This document shows, in pieces, positions 43,151 to 54,046 of a DNA stretch of 64,000 nt. The stretch lies in contig OX465283.1 of assembly GCA_949987705.1 (NCBI GenBank), forward strand, positions 92,863,813 to 92,927,812, read 5' to 3'. The stretch is from Thereva unica. Taxonomy: Eukaryota; Arthropoda; Insecta; Diptera; Therevidae. Made by a program: the position numbers and the translations under genes. How positions within the stretch are numbered: position 1 is the stretch's first letter; each line of letters begins with the position of its first letter. The notes beneath the pieces are model-generated. The model was not told the origin of the DNA. It worked only from the letters and a program-made list of their open reading frames with translations, and did no database searches.

Positions 43151-46100
43151 TTATTGGGGTTGCAGTGGGTTGTCCCATTGCTCCCTTACTTCGACTCCCC
43201 TAGTTATCGCAAGCAGCTGATTGAAGGGAGTCTGCCTCATGTCCTCCATCCAATGGAGTCCAGTTATGGCAGCCCTTTTCCTCGCCACCGCCGGACAGTG
43301 ACACACTATGTGTGTGGCCGTCTCAGGTTCCTCCAGGCACATCCGACAGGTGTCATCCTCCAGAATTCCCATTCTTTTTAGGTGATACCTGAAACATCCG
43401 TGTCCTGTAATCAGTGCCACCAACCATCTGAGGGTTCTCCTTTGCATATGCAGGATCCTTCTTCTGGCTGCGGTAATCGGCAACGTAAGCACCATCTTAG
43501 CCTGCCTACACGTGGTCATAGCGTCCCACCGTCTCCGGTGTTCCTCAGCGACCCATTTCTCGATGCAGTTCCTCACCAACCCTCTGCCAATGGCAGAGTA
43601 TGGCTCCGGTCCCCAGAATTCCGAGGTTGACCCCTGTTTTGCCAGGTTGTCAGCCTTTTCGTTCCCATCGATGCCTGTATGTCCTCTAACCCAAGCTAGC
43701 GTCACGTTGTTTTGTTTCGCACACCTGTTCAGTTTTTGGACACATTCCAACGCCAGAGACGCATTAATCTCTGTCTGATTCATGCGCTTAATCACAGCCT
43801 GATTGTCCAGTGCTATAAGGATACTTCTTCCCTGCACCTGACCCTCACTTATGTGATCCAGCGCGTGCAGCAGAGCAAGCATTTCCGCCTGGTAGACTGA
43901 GGTGTAATTCCCCAAAGCCAGAGAGCAGGTCAGATTTAAGTCCTCCGAGAAGACTCCCGCACCTGCTCTGCCGTCAATCTTGGATCCGTCCGTGAAGATA
44001 TATATGTCTTCCGGTCTCCCTTCGGGGAGCGTTCCGTTCCCTATGAGGGTTTTATGATACCTTTCGGTCACCCTCGTTTTTGTGATCCCTTCCATGGGCA
44101 TCATGAGCTCCCTAATCCCTTTAATGCGATCCAGGATCTTCATGTGCCCATATAAGGTTCCTGACGCCTGCCATGCGGCATCACGTCTCATCCGAATCGC
44201 TGAGGCTGCCGCAGTCTTCATCACCTGGAGATCTAACGGCAGCAGACCTAACAGCGCCTCCAATGCCGCGGCGGGTGTGGTGCGGAAAGCACCGCTCACA
44301 CCTACGCAGGCCATTCTTTGCACCTTGTCCAAATGCCTCTTGACGGTTTTCTGTGTGGCTTTAGTCCACCAGACCACCGAGGCATAAGTTATGATGGGTC
44401 TCACCATCATGGTATATGTCCAGTATGCTAACCTTGGTGAGATACCCCACCTTAGTCCACATACTCTTCTGCACTGGTGAAGCACCCTTGTCGCCTTCTT
44501 AATCTTCTCTTCAACGTGGTATTTCCAGGTTAGTCGCGAGTCCAAGTATACACCCAGATACTTGACCATCCCAGACACCTTGATCCTCGATCCAAAAAGC
44601 ATGAGGGGCTGAAAATCCAGATCTTTAATCTTCCTAGTGAAGATTATCGCGTCTGTCTTATTGGCATTTATGGTGAGGCCCTGTTCCGTACACCACTGCT
44701 CAACCACTTGGAGTGCATTCCTCATGATATCTGCCGTAGTGCTCATAAACTTGCCACGTGCCACAATCGCTACATCATCTGCATACCCAACGGTATGCAC
44801 GCCCATTACCTCTAGCCGCCTGAGCAGAGTGTCCACAGTGATGTTCCACAGGAGGGGCGATAGGACCCCGCCCTGTGGGCATCCCTTGCTGACCCTCCCT
44901 CGAAGCCGCGAGTCTCCTGTCTGAATCCTTACCGCTCTGTTTTTCAGCATGCTGTCCACCCACCTTACAATCATGGGGCTGACCTCGCGCCTCACCAGAG
45001 CGTCTTTGAGTTTGTTGAACTGTATCTTGTCGAAGGCGCCTTCGATGTCCATAATAACGGCCATCGCTATGCCTCCGGTATACAGTTCCCCCTCGGCTAC
45101 TCGCACCAGTTGGTGAAGTGCCGTTTCTGTAGATCTGCCAGCCTGGTAAGCGTGCTGGCTTCTACTTAAAGGGTGCCTCCTTAGCATAGTACTCTCCAGG
45201 TGGTCTGCCACCACTCTTTCCATTGTTTTCAACAGAAAGGATGTTAGGCTGACTGGCCTGGAGGACTTCGCCTCGGTGTAGTCCTTCTTGCCTGGCTTAG
45301 GGAGAAATACCACTTTGGTTTCCCTCCACACCGCCGGAATGTATCCTGTTGCTAGACAGGTAACGAATATTCCCCTAAGCCTGGGTGCAATGATATCTTT
45401 GCCCCACTGAAGCAGCGCAGGGAATATTCCGTCACGCCCCGATGTCTTGAAGGGAGAGAATGTGTCTATTGCACGTCTCACCCCTTCCTCCGTCACCACC
45501 CCGTTAGCCTCCTCTCGGTTCATCCTTGTAGCCATTCTGTTACGAATAGTCCAAGATTTACCCGAGATATAGCTGCCAGGAAAGTGAACTTCCATCAGGA
45601 TCTTGTTGGTTTCCTCCAGCGTCTCCGTCATCCTCCCCGACGGGTCACGAACGAGTCCGACTTTGGAGACCGGGTCCCTGGAGATCATTTTCTGAAGTCT
45701 GCTGGCCTCAGATATGCTCTCCATGCTCGAGCAGAAATCCCTCCACGACTCCCTTTTCCGTCGTCGCAGAGTTTGTTTCATTTCTCTTTTCTTGGCTTTG
45801 TAATTCTCCCAGGCAACCGGGTCATTGCACCTCATCGCTTGGTTGAAAGCCCTTCTGACCTCTTTCTTCAGTTTCTCCAGCTCCCTACACCACCAGGGTG
45901 TGGGATCATGGTCATCCACTGACGTAAGAGGACACGCCACTCGAAAAGCGTTCTCTATCGCTGTCTGCAGGACATGCAACTGAGACTCTGCTTCTCTTGT
46001 GGTTTTCGGTGCCCTTGGCACGCGCTCCCCGAGATTCCTGCGCAACATTTCAGTATATCTAGACGTGTCCGTGTTGCGGGGAATTCTCGTTGTTCTAATT

Positions 46101-46828
46101 CCGTCTCCCCTGCCCGGGGTTCCGTACGCTATCTCAAATGAAATGGCTCTGTGATCTGACATAGTCGTCCGATCCATCACCTCCCAGTTGGTCAATCTTG
46201 TCAACATCCGGTTGCTGCATAGAGTTATATCTATGACTTCCCTTCGTCTAGCATCGACGAAGGTTGGTTCTACCCCTCTATTTGCAATAACTAGATTGTT
46301 GCATTCCACAAATTCGAGCAAAGCCTCTCCTCTATGGTTGTCGTTGGTGCTTCCCCACACCGTGTTGTGTGCATTTGCGTCGCAACCAACTATTAACCCT
46401 GTGCCTTTTTCGCCACAGGTAATAACCAGAATTTCCAACTCCCTGGTGGGCGGAGGATCTGGCGAATCGTACGGAAGGTAGGCTGAGGCTAGAATGAAAG
46501 CCCCACTTCCAGTACCTACGCGTACTGCTGTGAGATCTGGTGTGCACAAGTGCGGCAGTAAAACCGCCTGCACTCCGTGTTTCACCAGCACACACGTCCT
46601 CACTCTTTCATTCGCATTGGGAACGTACAGAGTGTCAAAGCTCCCAGATAGTCCCCTAATCCTACCGTTGTAGATCCAGGGTTCCTGTATGAGAGCAATA
46701 TCCAGCTTCATCTCACCGAAGCCTCGCGTCATCATTGCTGATGCTGCTCTGCTATGGTGTAGATTCAACTGGCAAACCTTTAATTGCCGGAACTGGCCCA
46801 CCTCCCGCCCAGCTGACGAGGATTCCAT
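43151..46828 (-). CDS. LOA-like ORF2: endonuclease, RT and RNase H, 1225 aa
   Basis: Residues about 15-235: APE-type endonuclease (CQLNLHHSRAA, ALIQEPW, GCDANAHN, SDHRAISFE). Residues about 490-760: reverse transcriptase (FLPKPGKKDY, IEGAFDKIQF, PQGGVLSPLLWN, GYADDVAI near residue 680). Residues about 940-1070: RNase H (YIFTDGSKIDG, AEMLALLHAL, ALDNQAV, VRGHTGIDGNEKADNLA). Residues about 1150-1175: CCHC-like CRMCLEEPETATHIVCHCP. It nicks genomic DNA and copies the element RNA onto the break. The RNase H and the 'LNLHHSRAA' endonuclease start place it with LOA and related I-group LINEs. ATG 46828 lies one base after the ORF1 stop (TGA-A-ATG). Confidence 0.96.
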   Translation of the reverse strand: MESSSAGREVGQFRQLKVCQLNLHHSRAASAMMTRGFGEMKLDIALIQEPWIYNGRIRGLSGSFDTLYVPNANERVRTCVLVKHGVQAVLLPHLCTPDLTAVRVGTGSGAFILASAYLPYDSPDPPPTRELEILVITCGEKGTGLIVGCDANAHNTVWGSTNDNHRGEALLEFVECNNLVIANRGVEPTFVDARRREVIDITLCSNRMLTRLTNWEVMDRTTMSDHRAISFEIAYGTPGRGDGIRTTRIPRNTDTSRYTEMLRRNLGERVPRAPKTTREAESQLHVLQTAIENAFRVACPLTSVDDHDPTPWWCRELEKLKKEVRRAFNQAMRCNDPVAWENYKAKKREMKQTLRRRKRESWRDFCSSMESISEASRLQKMISRDPVSKVGLVRDPSGRMTETLEETNKILMEVHFPGSYISGKSWTIRNRMATRMNREEANGVVTEEGVRRAIDTFSPFKTSGRDGIFPALLQWGKDIIAPRLRGIFVTCLATGYIPAVWRETKVVFLPKPGKKDYTEAKSSRPVSLTSFLLKTMERVVADHLESTMLRRHPLSRSQHAYQAGRSTETALHQLVRVAEGELYTGGIAMAVIMDIEGAFDKIQFNKLKDALVRREVSPMIVRWVDSMLKNRAVRIQTGDSRLRGRVSKGCPQGGVLSPLLWNITVDTLLRRLEVMGVHTVGYADDVAIVARGKFMSTTADIMRNALQVVEQWCTEQGLTINANKTDAIIFTRKIKDLDFQPLMLFGSRIKVSGMVKYLGVYLDSRLTWKYHVEEKIKKATRVLHQCRRVCGLRWGISPRLAYWTYTMMVRPIITYASVVWWTKATQKTVKRHLDKVQRMACVGVSGAFRTTPAAALEALLGLLPLDLQVMKTAAASAIRMRRDAAWQASGTLYGHMKILDRIKGIRELMMPMEGITKTRVTERYHKTLIGNGTLPEGRPEDIYIFTDGSKIDGRAGAGVFSEDLNLTCSLALGNYTSVYQAEMLALLHALDHISEGQVQGRSILIALDNQAVIKRMNQTEINASLALECVQKLNRCAKQNNVTLAWVRGHTGIDGNEKADNLAKQGSTSEFWGPEPYSAIGRGLVRNCIEKWVAEEHRRRWDAMTTCRQAKMVLTLPITAARRRILHMQRRTLRWLVALITGHGCFRYHLKRMGILEDDTCRMCLEEPETATHIVCHCPAVARKRAAITGLHWMEDMRQTPFNQLLAITRGVEVREQWDNPLQPQ

Positions 46829-46829
46829 T

Positions 46830-48026
46830 TCACTGGTCCCCTTGTTCAGCTGCCTTTCCGGCCGGCTCTACCATTTCCTCCGGCTTGTCCTTCTGGAATC
46901 GCACGTAGGCAAGGTCCAGCCCGCAGTTGAGTTTCCCCCCTGCACGCCTGACCGCCTCCGCCTCCTCCTTCGGACACCATACGGTGAGAATGGTACCGCC
47001 GTTTTTCGCGTCACCATATCTGCCTATGCGACTGACCCTCCACTTAGAAGTGTCCGTCACACAGGCATTTTGACGACGTAATCTGGCCAGGATGGTTTCC
47101 TTGCTCTCCGGCGAACCGGGAACTCGGATGATCATCCTCCTCACATCCTTAAGGATGTGAAGGCGCTCCACTCTCAGATTGACTCCTTCCCATAGGTCAG
47201 TCATCTTTCCGACAGCTTCGTACAGCCAGGCCTTGGATTTTTGGTTCACGCACCTGAGTGCAATGACCCCGTCCTCCAAGTCTACCTCGGTAATACCGAT
47301 GTCGCCAGCGTTGTCAGGCAGAGAGTCTAGTGCCTTGAGCAGGGCCGCTTTAAAAACGGTTACCTGCTTCGTGCCCAGACCCTCCTCCCTTCCATCGTCG
47401 GTCACACCCAAACGGAGGTCACAGCCTGCTATGCCTGCGTAGGTATTCTCCGCCACAGGCTCCGCACGCACGACCCCCGAGACGGAAGGGTTGACTCCTC
47501 CCTGTTTTTCAGGTTGAGGTTGTCCACCCTTCCTTTCCCTGGCCTTATCCTCCCCTTCGACAGTAGAACCCACGGCTGAGGTGCAGAGACTTTCACCTCT
47601 AAACCTCTTTGTGGGTCCCACCTCCTCCGGAGTGGACTCGGCCGATCCCCCAACAGAGGAAGTTGCCTTCTTCTGTCTTCTGCGCTCCCTCTTCCTCTTC
47701 TGCTTCAGCTGCTTTCGCAGCCTCACTTCCGAGTCCGATTCCTGCGCTAACGTAGGCCCAGAGCCGGCTGACCTCTTGACACATTGCTGCATCGCATTGT
47801 CCACCTTCTCTGAGCATACCTCCAGGTTCAGCTTCACTAGCTCGCTCGCCGCCGCTTCTACGCTTTCCTGCGTGACTGCGTTGACATGCGAGTCGTCCAC
47901 TTCCCTGTTCCTCGTAAGCAATAGATGGCCTCCCCCAGAATCCATGAGGCCGGCCTCCGTAGAGGGTGGATTTCCCTGGCTTGCAGGTTTACCACCTGGG
48001 GTACAAATTTCCATTGTTGTATCCAT
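46830..48026 (-). CDS. LOA-like ORF1 protein, 398 aa
   Basis: Starts MDTTMEICTPGGKPASQG. A basic segment (KQLKQKRKRERRRQKKA, about residue 130) is flanked by disordered, Ser/Glu-rich sequence; from about residue 230 a folded region resembles DUF4780 of insect LINE gag-like proteins (ITEVDLEDGVIALRC, RMIIRVPGSPESKETILARL, RRAGGKLNCGLDLAYVRFQ). No zinc knuckle. Presumed RNA-binding chaperone of the retrotransposition particle. Intact, unlike copy 1 where the start codon is lost. Confidence 0.88.
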   Translation of the reverse strand: MDTTMEICTPGGKPASQGNPPSTEAGLMDSGGGHLLLTRNREVDDSHVNAVTQESVEAAASELVKLNLEVCSEKVDNAMQQCVKRSAGSGPTLAQESDSEVRLRKQLKQKRKRERRRQKKATSSVGGSAESTPEEVGPTKRFRGESLCTSAVGSTVEGEDKARERKGGQPQPEKQGGVNPSVSGVVRAEPVAENTYAGIAGCDLRLGVTDDGREEGLGTKQVTVFKAALLKALDSLPDNAGDIGITEVDLEDGVIALRCVNQKSKAWLYEAVGKMTDLWEGVNLRVERLHILKDVRRMIIRVPGSPESKETILARLRRQNACVTDTSKWRVSRIGRYGDAKNGGTILTVWCPKEEAEAVRRAGGKLNCGLDLAYVRFQKDKPEEMVEPAGKAAEQGDQ

Positions 48027-48320
48027 TGCTTTTAAGTATCTATCTTAGTCAGGGCGTCCTAACGGGACCACACAAGCCTCACCACCACGTCAAGGTGTAG
48101 ATACATCGGTGAGGTCTTTCTCTCTAAGCTATCGTTGTATTCACTGAGTTTGTCAGACAGGCTATCATAGCCCCCAACATTTTAGTCCTTCGAGCCGGAT
48201 ATAGGTCTGGATTCCGGTATAACAAAGTATACTCCGTGGTTACAGCGTGTCTTAGAGAACTGCGTGCATTATCAAGGCCTGCAAAGGAATTTATTACCAT
48301 AATTATCGCTAAATCTAATC

Positions 48321-49902
48321 ATGGATAAACTTGTAAAAAAGCAAGAGTTGTTATTTGAGGATCTGCAAAACTCCATCAGGAATTGCGGGAAGGATTCGAA
48401 AACAAGAAAGACGATCCAGTACCTTAAAAGGCGTCTTACTCGCGTAACTTCACTAAGGGAGCAGATCGCAAGCAGCCATACTACCCTCTTAGATGCGGCT
48501 GCGGGAGAAACTCTTATCGAAGCCGTAACCGATGACTACATATCAGGACCAACCTTCATGGAACTTGAGGAAGTATATCTTCTTCACGTGGGTGAATTGG
48601 AGGACCTGATAACACTACCAGAAGCTTCCATCCATAGCGCCCCCGTAGAAAGCTGTGTGCCAGCGTGTTCGCGTGGATCAAATCAAAACATTGATTCCGG
48701 AGAAAGTACCTCTTTGAAACTCCGTCGTATTTCTCTGCCAGGCTTTTCCGGAAATGATGCCGAGTGGACCTCATTCCATGATCTTTTTTGGCCCTTATAC
48801 ACAATAAGAAAATTCTGTCCAACGCCGAGAAATTACATTATTTAAAGACAAGTACCCACGGTGAGGCCGCGCGATTTATTAAGGGACTTGCGATCGCGGA
48901 CAGCAATTATAAAACAGCGTGGAATATTTTGAAAGAACGTTTTGACAATAAAAGTATGTTGGTACACGTTCAGCTCGACAAATTGTTTAACCAAGCCCAA
49001 GCTATGGAAACCGCCGAATCTGTGAAAAGATTACTCGGCAGCACTACAGAAAGTGTACAAAATCTACAAAATTTAAATGTGCAACCCATCTTTGATTTAA
49101 TGCTAATTTATATAGGCACGTTGGAGGCCATCGACTCGAAAAAATCGAAACCTACTAAAGGCATCCAACAATCCAAACCTATCTCTAGAGTCCAATCATT
49201 AGTCGTCAATCGGATATCCACATGTGTGCATTGCGAAAAGGACCATTCATTGAGGAATTGTCCACAGCTCACGGCGCTTCCTTTCACCGAAAAGAACAAC
49301 ATCGTGCGACGTAATGATCTATGTATCAACTGTCTAGGACGCGGACATCACTCATCAACCTGTCCTAGTAACCACACCTGCAAGAGAAGACACCATTCTC
49401 TTCTACATTATGTTAATCAAGCCATGCCGATATCTCCGAATCCCACAAACTCTGAGGCATGCACAAACCATACGATTCTCCATTCACTTGATTCTACTAC
49501 CACAGCTCAAACTGCTATACGCAAGGCCAGATAAACGCGCTGCATAACTCATCACATGAAGAAGTTCTTCTTTTCACAGCCCTCATTCCATTACAAGGAA
49601 CACACGGAATACAGAGAACCTTCAGAGCACTCCTTGACCCCAGATCACAGTCATCGTTTATATCAGAATACGCCGTTCAAACTCTGGCGTTGCCCAAAAG
49701 GCGTATTACCGCACCAATATTCGCAGTAGGACAAGTTGAAGTTGGGACAGCTGAGGCCATGGTGGAAACAGTTCTAGTAGCTCCATCACACAACTATGCG
49801 ATGGATGTAATAACGTTAGTATTCAAGAATTTAACCAGTCCACTGCCATCTCAACCCATCACGTCAACCAAGTGGAAGTGGACATACAAGGGCTTAAGCT
49901 GT
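48321..49902 (+). pseudogene. BEL/Pao gag and protease remnant
   Basis: Gag starts at ATG 48321 (MDKLVKKQELLFEDL); LKLRRISLPGFSGNDAEWTSFHDLF is the usual BEL gag core. A frameshift in a T-run near 48786 moves to 48788-49534, which has EAARFIKGL, then the Cys/His array CVHCEKDHSLRNC...CINCLGRGHHSSTC...HHSLLH. After another shift the protease frame 49535-49917 has FRALLDPRSQSSFISEYA, where the usual small residue of the active-site triplet is replaced. Gag appears to lack about 100 residues before the zinc array. Dead. Confidence 0.88.
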
Positions 49903-49953
49903 GTGGTGACCGCGTAAACTTAATTACCAAGTTTACGAAAAGTCACACAACAC

Positions 49954-49975
49954 GATCACGTCGGGGTCACCAATT
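49954..49975 (-). promoter_or_regulatory. CsRn1-type primer-binding site
   Basis: On the minus strand TTGGTGACCCCGACGTGATC, the sequence used by CsRn1-clade Gypsy elements, directly after an LTR end (…GGCTAACA) at 49977. It shows that an LTR in minus orientation ends here. Confidence 0.65.
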
Positions 49976-49976
49976 T

Positions 49977-50055
49977 TGTTAGCCTTTCGAACCACGAGGT
50001 GGTATAATTAAGAACGCACTTCTTCTTCTTATTATCTTATTTTATTTTTTTATAT
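49977..50055 (-). repeat. CsRn1-like LTR, 3' portion
   Basis: From the primer-binding site to the errantivirus insertion. The rest of the LTR is at 60310-60541; the total without the insertion would be about 311 bp with TG...CA ends on the minus strand. Confidence 0.6.
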
Positions 50056-50374
50056 TGTCACATAGATATTCGACCTAATTGACTCAGTATAATAAATACA
50101 AATAAATTCACATATAACTTCATCAGGAATCCGTTTACACTAGCAGTTCTTAGAACTGCACAAATATCTAGACACGCCGTCTCATTATGCTGACGCAACT
50201 TTGTTTCTTTGTAGATAAGATTATTATTTGCAAGCTAAGGTTTATCATATGCTATGTTTGGACGTAGTTTTAGCTTAAGATTTTTAGTCGATGTTCATTC
50301 TAAGTTCTGGTGTCGAAATAGTTCCTTTGATAATTTTAAAGCGTTTTTATTAATTTTACCTTCTTTGTCGTGCA
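50056..50374 (+). repeat. 5' LTR of the errantivirus-like element, 319 bp
   Basis: TGTCACATAG...GTCGTGCA; matches 59741-60305 apart from the MITE and a few substitutions. Confidence 0.93.
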
Positions 50375-50381
50375 ATATAAT

Positions 50382-50395
50382 TGGCGCAGTCGGTA
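50382..50395 (+). promoter_or_regulatory. Primer-binding site
   Basis: TGGCGCAGTCGGTA seven bases after the 5' LTR, typical of Gypsy elements. The following leader (50396-50690) holds three imperfect copies of an 'acggaataaagtttttatac' unit. Confidence 0.85.
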
Positions 50396-50695
50396 AACGG
50401 AATAAAGTTTTTATACGGTTAAAACGCATAAAAATCGGAAGTTCCTTAAAGAAAACGGAATAAAGTTTTTATACGGTTAAAACGCATATAAATCGGAAGC
50501 TCCTTAAAGTAAATGGAATAAAGTTTTTTATACGGTAAAAACGCATAAAAATTCGCCAATTCCCTAACACGGTAATAGCGTATTAAAATCTAACACTTGC
50601 ACGAATACAAGCAGGAATAAATTGTTTTAACGGGAAAAGAGTATCGAATATTTAAATCAAGCCTATAAAGGAAAGCAATAATAACAACGTCCACA

Positions 50696-50698
<3 letters not shown>

Positions 50699-50729
<31 letters not shown>

Positions 50730-53700
50730 AGTGAAAAAAATCGCGCGCCAGGCTAAAGCGAAGGCTTCATCACCCTTCTACAGACCAGCGACCGACGAAC
50801 AGCACAAGTAAGTTCCCTTTGCTTCCTACCCTCACTCCATTCTCGGCCCTGCAAGTGTCGCGCCCAAAATCTGTCGGTCGATGAAGTTTGCCCCGTCTCA
50901 AAAGGCATAACACTTTGACGAGGACAAATTTCATTGACCCTGATGGTTGCGACAAGTGTAATTCCGGGAAATATCTCCAAGAATGTGGCGATTGAGCCCG
51001 CGCAAACGAAGTCCCGTTACGAGTCACGCTTTGTCATTGACTTATGTAACATTCGTGGACTTCAAGCGAATTCCTCTTTTGTTGAGTGCCACCTGCTAAC
51101 TTTTAAACCCCCAATTTTCGCACTTAGTGAAACCCAAATATCACCGGATAATGACTTAAGTCATTACCAGGTGTCGGGGTACACTTTAGTGCACAACCTC
51201 TCCCCCCATAGGGGTATTGCCATTTATGTTAGGGACGACGTGGCTTATTATTAAATATATTCTAGCGCGACTTCAGATTTTAATTATCTTTGGATTAAAA
51301 TCATTTTCCAAAGCCACGTCATATTCTTCTGCTTCCTATACAGAAGTCCTAACATAAGTAACGAAGCCTCCACCTTATCTTTTGATAAAATTTCCGAACA
51401 AATCTCGGGATTTTTGTCGTCCAATCCTGAGTGTGAAATCATCGTTGCGGGTGATTTCAATGTTCACAATGTAAACTGGCTGACTTACTCAAATGGCACC
51501 AGTGTTTCGGGCAAGGACGTCGAGCTCTTTGCAGACACCAATAATTTGCATCAAATTGTGGATCATCCCACGAGAGTCCCTGATGCTGCTGATCAAGGAA
51601 CCTATCTCCTTGACCTTTTTCTAACTTCTCATCCAGCGCGTTATTCCGTTGAAGTTGATTCACCTCTCGGCAATTCGGACCACTGCCTAGTTAGCGCTAG
51701 CTTCCCATTCAAATTTCCCACCCCTCCCAAACCAGTTAAAAGAACTGTATGGCATTATGGGAAGGCCAATTGGTTGGGGCTTATTAATTTCTTCTAATCT
51801 ACTGACTGGAACCTGTGTTTCCGAAACAAAAACGTCAACTCTGCCGCTATCCGTATCTCTAGGATCATACAGGCAGGAATGCATTTGTTCATTCCTCATA
51901 CTACTAAATCTGTGAAGGCTAGGCCCAACAGATGGTTTAATCAGGAGTGTATGAATGCAATCAGAAATAAAGAAGCCGCCTTTCGAGCTTACAAGAGCTC
52001 CCCGAGTGAATCGCTCCGTGTAGAGTATATTAAACTAAGAAATTCCTGTAAAGTCACCATCAGGAATGTCAAAAATTCATTTGACAGCAAGTTGAGAAGT
52101 AAACTCCTTAATGCAACCTCTGGTAGCAAAAACTTCTGGTCCTTGGTAAGCTCCATTAAGAAGAATTTCACTTCATCCACAACTCCTTCATTCATCCACG
52201 ATGAGAAGGTGATAACAGACAGAAAATCCAAGGCCGATTTATTAGCATCTCTGTTTGCTGCCAATTCTTCTTTACCCCAAACTGATATGCTACCCCCGGT
52301 TCTCGAGCACAGCGCTCATCTAATGGACAGGGTTTTCTTCAGGACTCGCGAGGTGTACAGGTGCCTTAAGGAGCTCGATGTAAACAAATCCACTGGACCC
52401 GATAATATACCCCCTATCGTCTTAAAACAATGCGCCTCACCTTTGGCTAAACCTCTGCGCAAACTTTTTGCCCTATCATACTCTTCCGGAGTTTATCCCG
52501 ACTCTTGGAAACTTGCCCATGTTCAGCCAATACCGAAAAAAGGTGACTCCAGCGATCCCTCCAACTACCGCCCAATAGCAATTACTTCTATTCTCTCCAA
52601 AACCATGGAGACGATAATTAACAAAAAGCTTATGGGATATCTAGAATCCAACCAACTTATCAACGACAAACAATACGGCTTCCGCCAAAAAAGATCCACT
52701 GGAGATCTTTTAGTTTTTGCCTTACAGAACACCTCAGCCGAAGTTTGCATGGATCTGGCGAATCTAGTTTGGTTGCTTTGGATATCTCCAAGGCTTTTGA
52801 TAGAGTATGGCACTCAGCCTTGTTAGCTAAACTCCAAGCTATTGGAATCGACTCGCTTCTGTATAAGTGGGTTGAGAGTTTCCTTTCCGGCCGTTCAATT
52901 AAGGTATTATTGGATGGCGTCAAATCTGAATCTCACCCCATCTCTGCGGGGGTCCCCCAGGGGTCAGTTTTATCACCGGCCCTTTTTCTCATCTTTATAA
53001 ATGACCTACTTTCAATCCCCTCCAACCCACTTCTCAGCTTCGCTGACGACGGTACTCTACGTTACTCGTACAGCTTCGATACAAGACAGAAATGTGCCAG
53101 ATCCTGTCTTGATGATCGTGAATTAATGTCCAAATCTATTAAAAATGACATCAAACTAATTCTAAATTGGGGAGAAAAGAATCGTGTCAAATTCAACCCC
53201 ACCAAAACCAAGTACTGTCTTATCTCAAAAAAGAAGTTCAACACCTCACCATCCTTGACAGTGGATGACATTGAACTAAAGGCCGACCCATCCCTACACA
53301 TCTTAGGCGTTACATAAGCCAAAGACTTGCGTTGGAATGATCACATATTTCAAATCGCCAAACAAGCATCCCAGTGCTTGGGATTTCTCAAGAGGTGCAA
53401 GTTCCTCCTCCAACCATCGGCCCGTGCTGTTATTTATAAATCCTACATTCGGCCTCTTCTCGAATACAACTCCCTCGTTTGGGGCGGCGCTCCAATAACC
53501 ACCTTAGCATGGTTAGATAAGGTCCAAAAAAAGGCCCTTAAATTAATTGGTGACGACACCGCTTGCTCCACCATCGACCCCCTCAGCCACCGTAGGAATG
53601 TAGCAGCACTGACAAAATTTTATCGCTACTATCATAGTGACTGTTCCTCCGAGTTAAACGCTCTCCTGCCTCCACGGCAATCTTATACCCGCAACACCAG

Positions 53701-54046
53701 ATTAGCCCACTCGTCTCATTCCCTTCACCTGCAACTACCCCTTTCACGCACTCAACAAGATATGAATTCGTTTGTTAATAGAACAACTCGACTGTGGAAT
53801 AGTCTCTCGCAGTCAGTATTTCCGAGCTCCTACAACATCCAAGAGTTCAAACGCAGGGTTCATCACCACCTTCTTCAATACCCCCCCCGTACCTTTTAAC
53901 CCTTAACCTATACCCCCAACCCCTCCCCCGTACTAAGCTTACTGCTAGACATTGCACCATGACTTGACAAATGACATGACGGACTAGTAGTACAAAGGGT
54001 GACTCCTGAGCTTAGCACTGTCACATAAAAAAAAAAAAAAAAAAAA
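50699..54046 (+). mobile_element. CR1/Jockey-like LINE in the errantivirus leader
   Basis: Plus-strand non-LTR element with endonuclease and RT but no RNase H, ending in an A-run (about 54028-54046). The 5' limit is unclear; an A-run at 50699-50729 precedes it. The same family recurs at 63877-64000. Confidence 0.75.
50934..53899 (+). pseudogene. CR1/Jockey-like ORF2 (endonuclease-RT)
   Basis: Endonuclease: LCNIRGLQANSSFVE (51045), ALSETQI (51120), IIVAGDFNVHN (51440), GNSDHCLV (51670). RT: HVQPIPKKGDSSDPSNYRPIAITS (52520), VALDISKAFDRVWH (52765), AGVPQGSVLSP (52945), LLSFADDGTL (53032). One frame runs through in-frame stops at 51252 and 51795 to a frameshift near 52745, then a second frame with a stop near 53315 runs to 53899. 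Catalytic residues are retained, so decay is moderate. No RNase H, which separates it from the LOA- and I-like LINEs here. Confidence 0.9.

Larger units (their letters stand above)
43074..48114 (-). mobile_element. LOA-like LINE, copy 2 (apparently intact)
   Basis: Minus-strand non-LTR element with 5' end at 48114 and (TA)n tail at 43074, flanked by TCTTTCTCTCTA at 43062-43073 and 48115-48126. Both ORFs are open. The 5' UTR is short (about 90 bp). It has the same 5' terminus (CCTCACCGATG...) as copy 1, so both are full length. Confidence 0.96.
42755..49902 (+). mobile_element. BEL/Pao element, 3'-truncated, split by LINE copy 2
   Basis: LTR-like sequence at 42755-43073 resumes at 48127-48177 after the LINE and its 12-bp duplication TCTTTCTCTCTA. 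It is followed by the TTAGTCCTTCGAGCCGGAT region (48182-48200) typical downstream of BEL LTRs, which would serve as primer-binding site, and by gag and protease remnants. RT, integrase and the 3' LTR are missing; the element stops at the CsRn1-like leader near 49902. Confidence 0.75.

Noticed and set aside
49905..49932. A plus-strand CsRn1-like LTR start (TGACCGCGTAAACTTAATTAC)
   Set aside because: The similarity rests on a nearly palindromic segment, TAAACTTAATTACCAAGTTTA, which looks alike on both strands; the primer site shows that the minus orientation is the true one.
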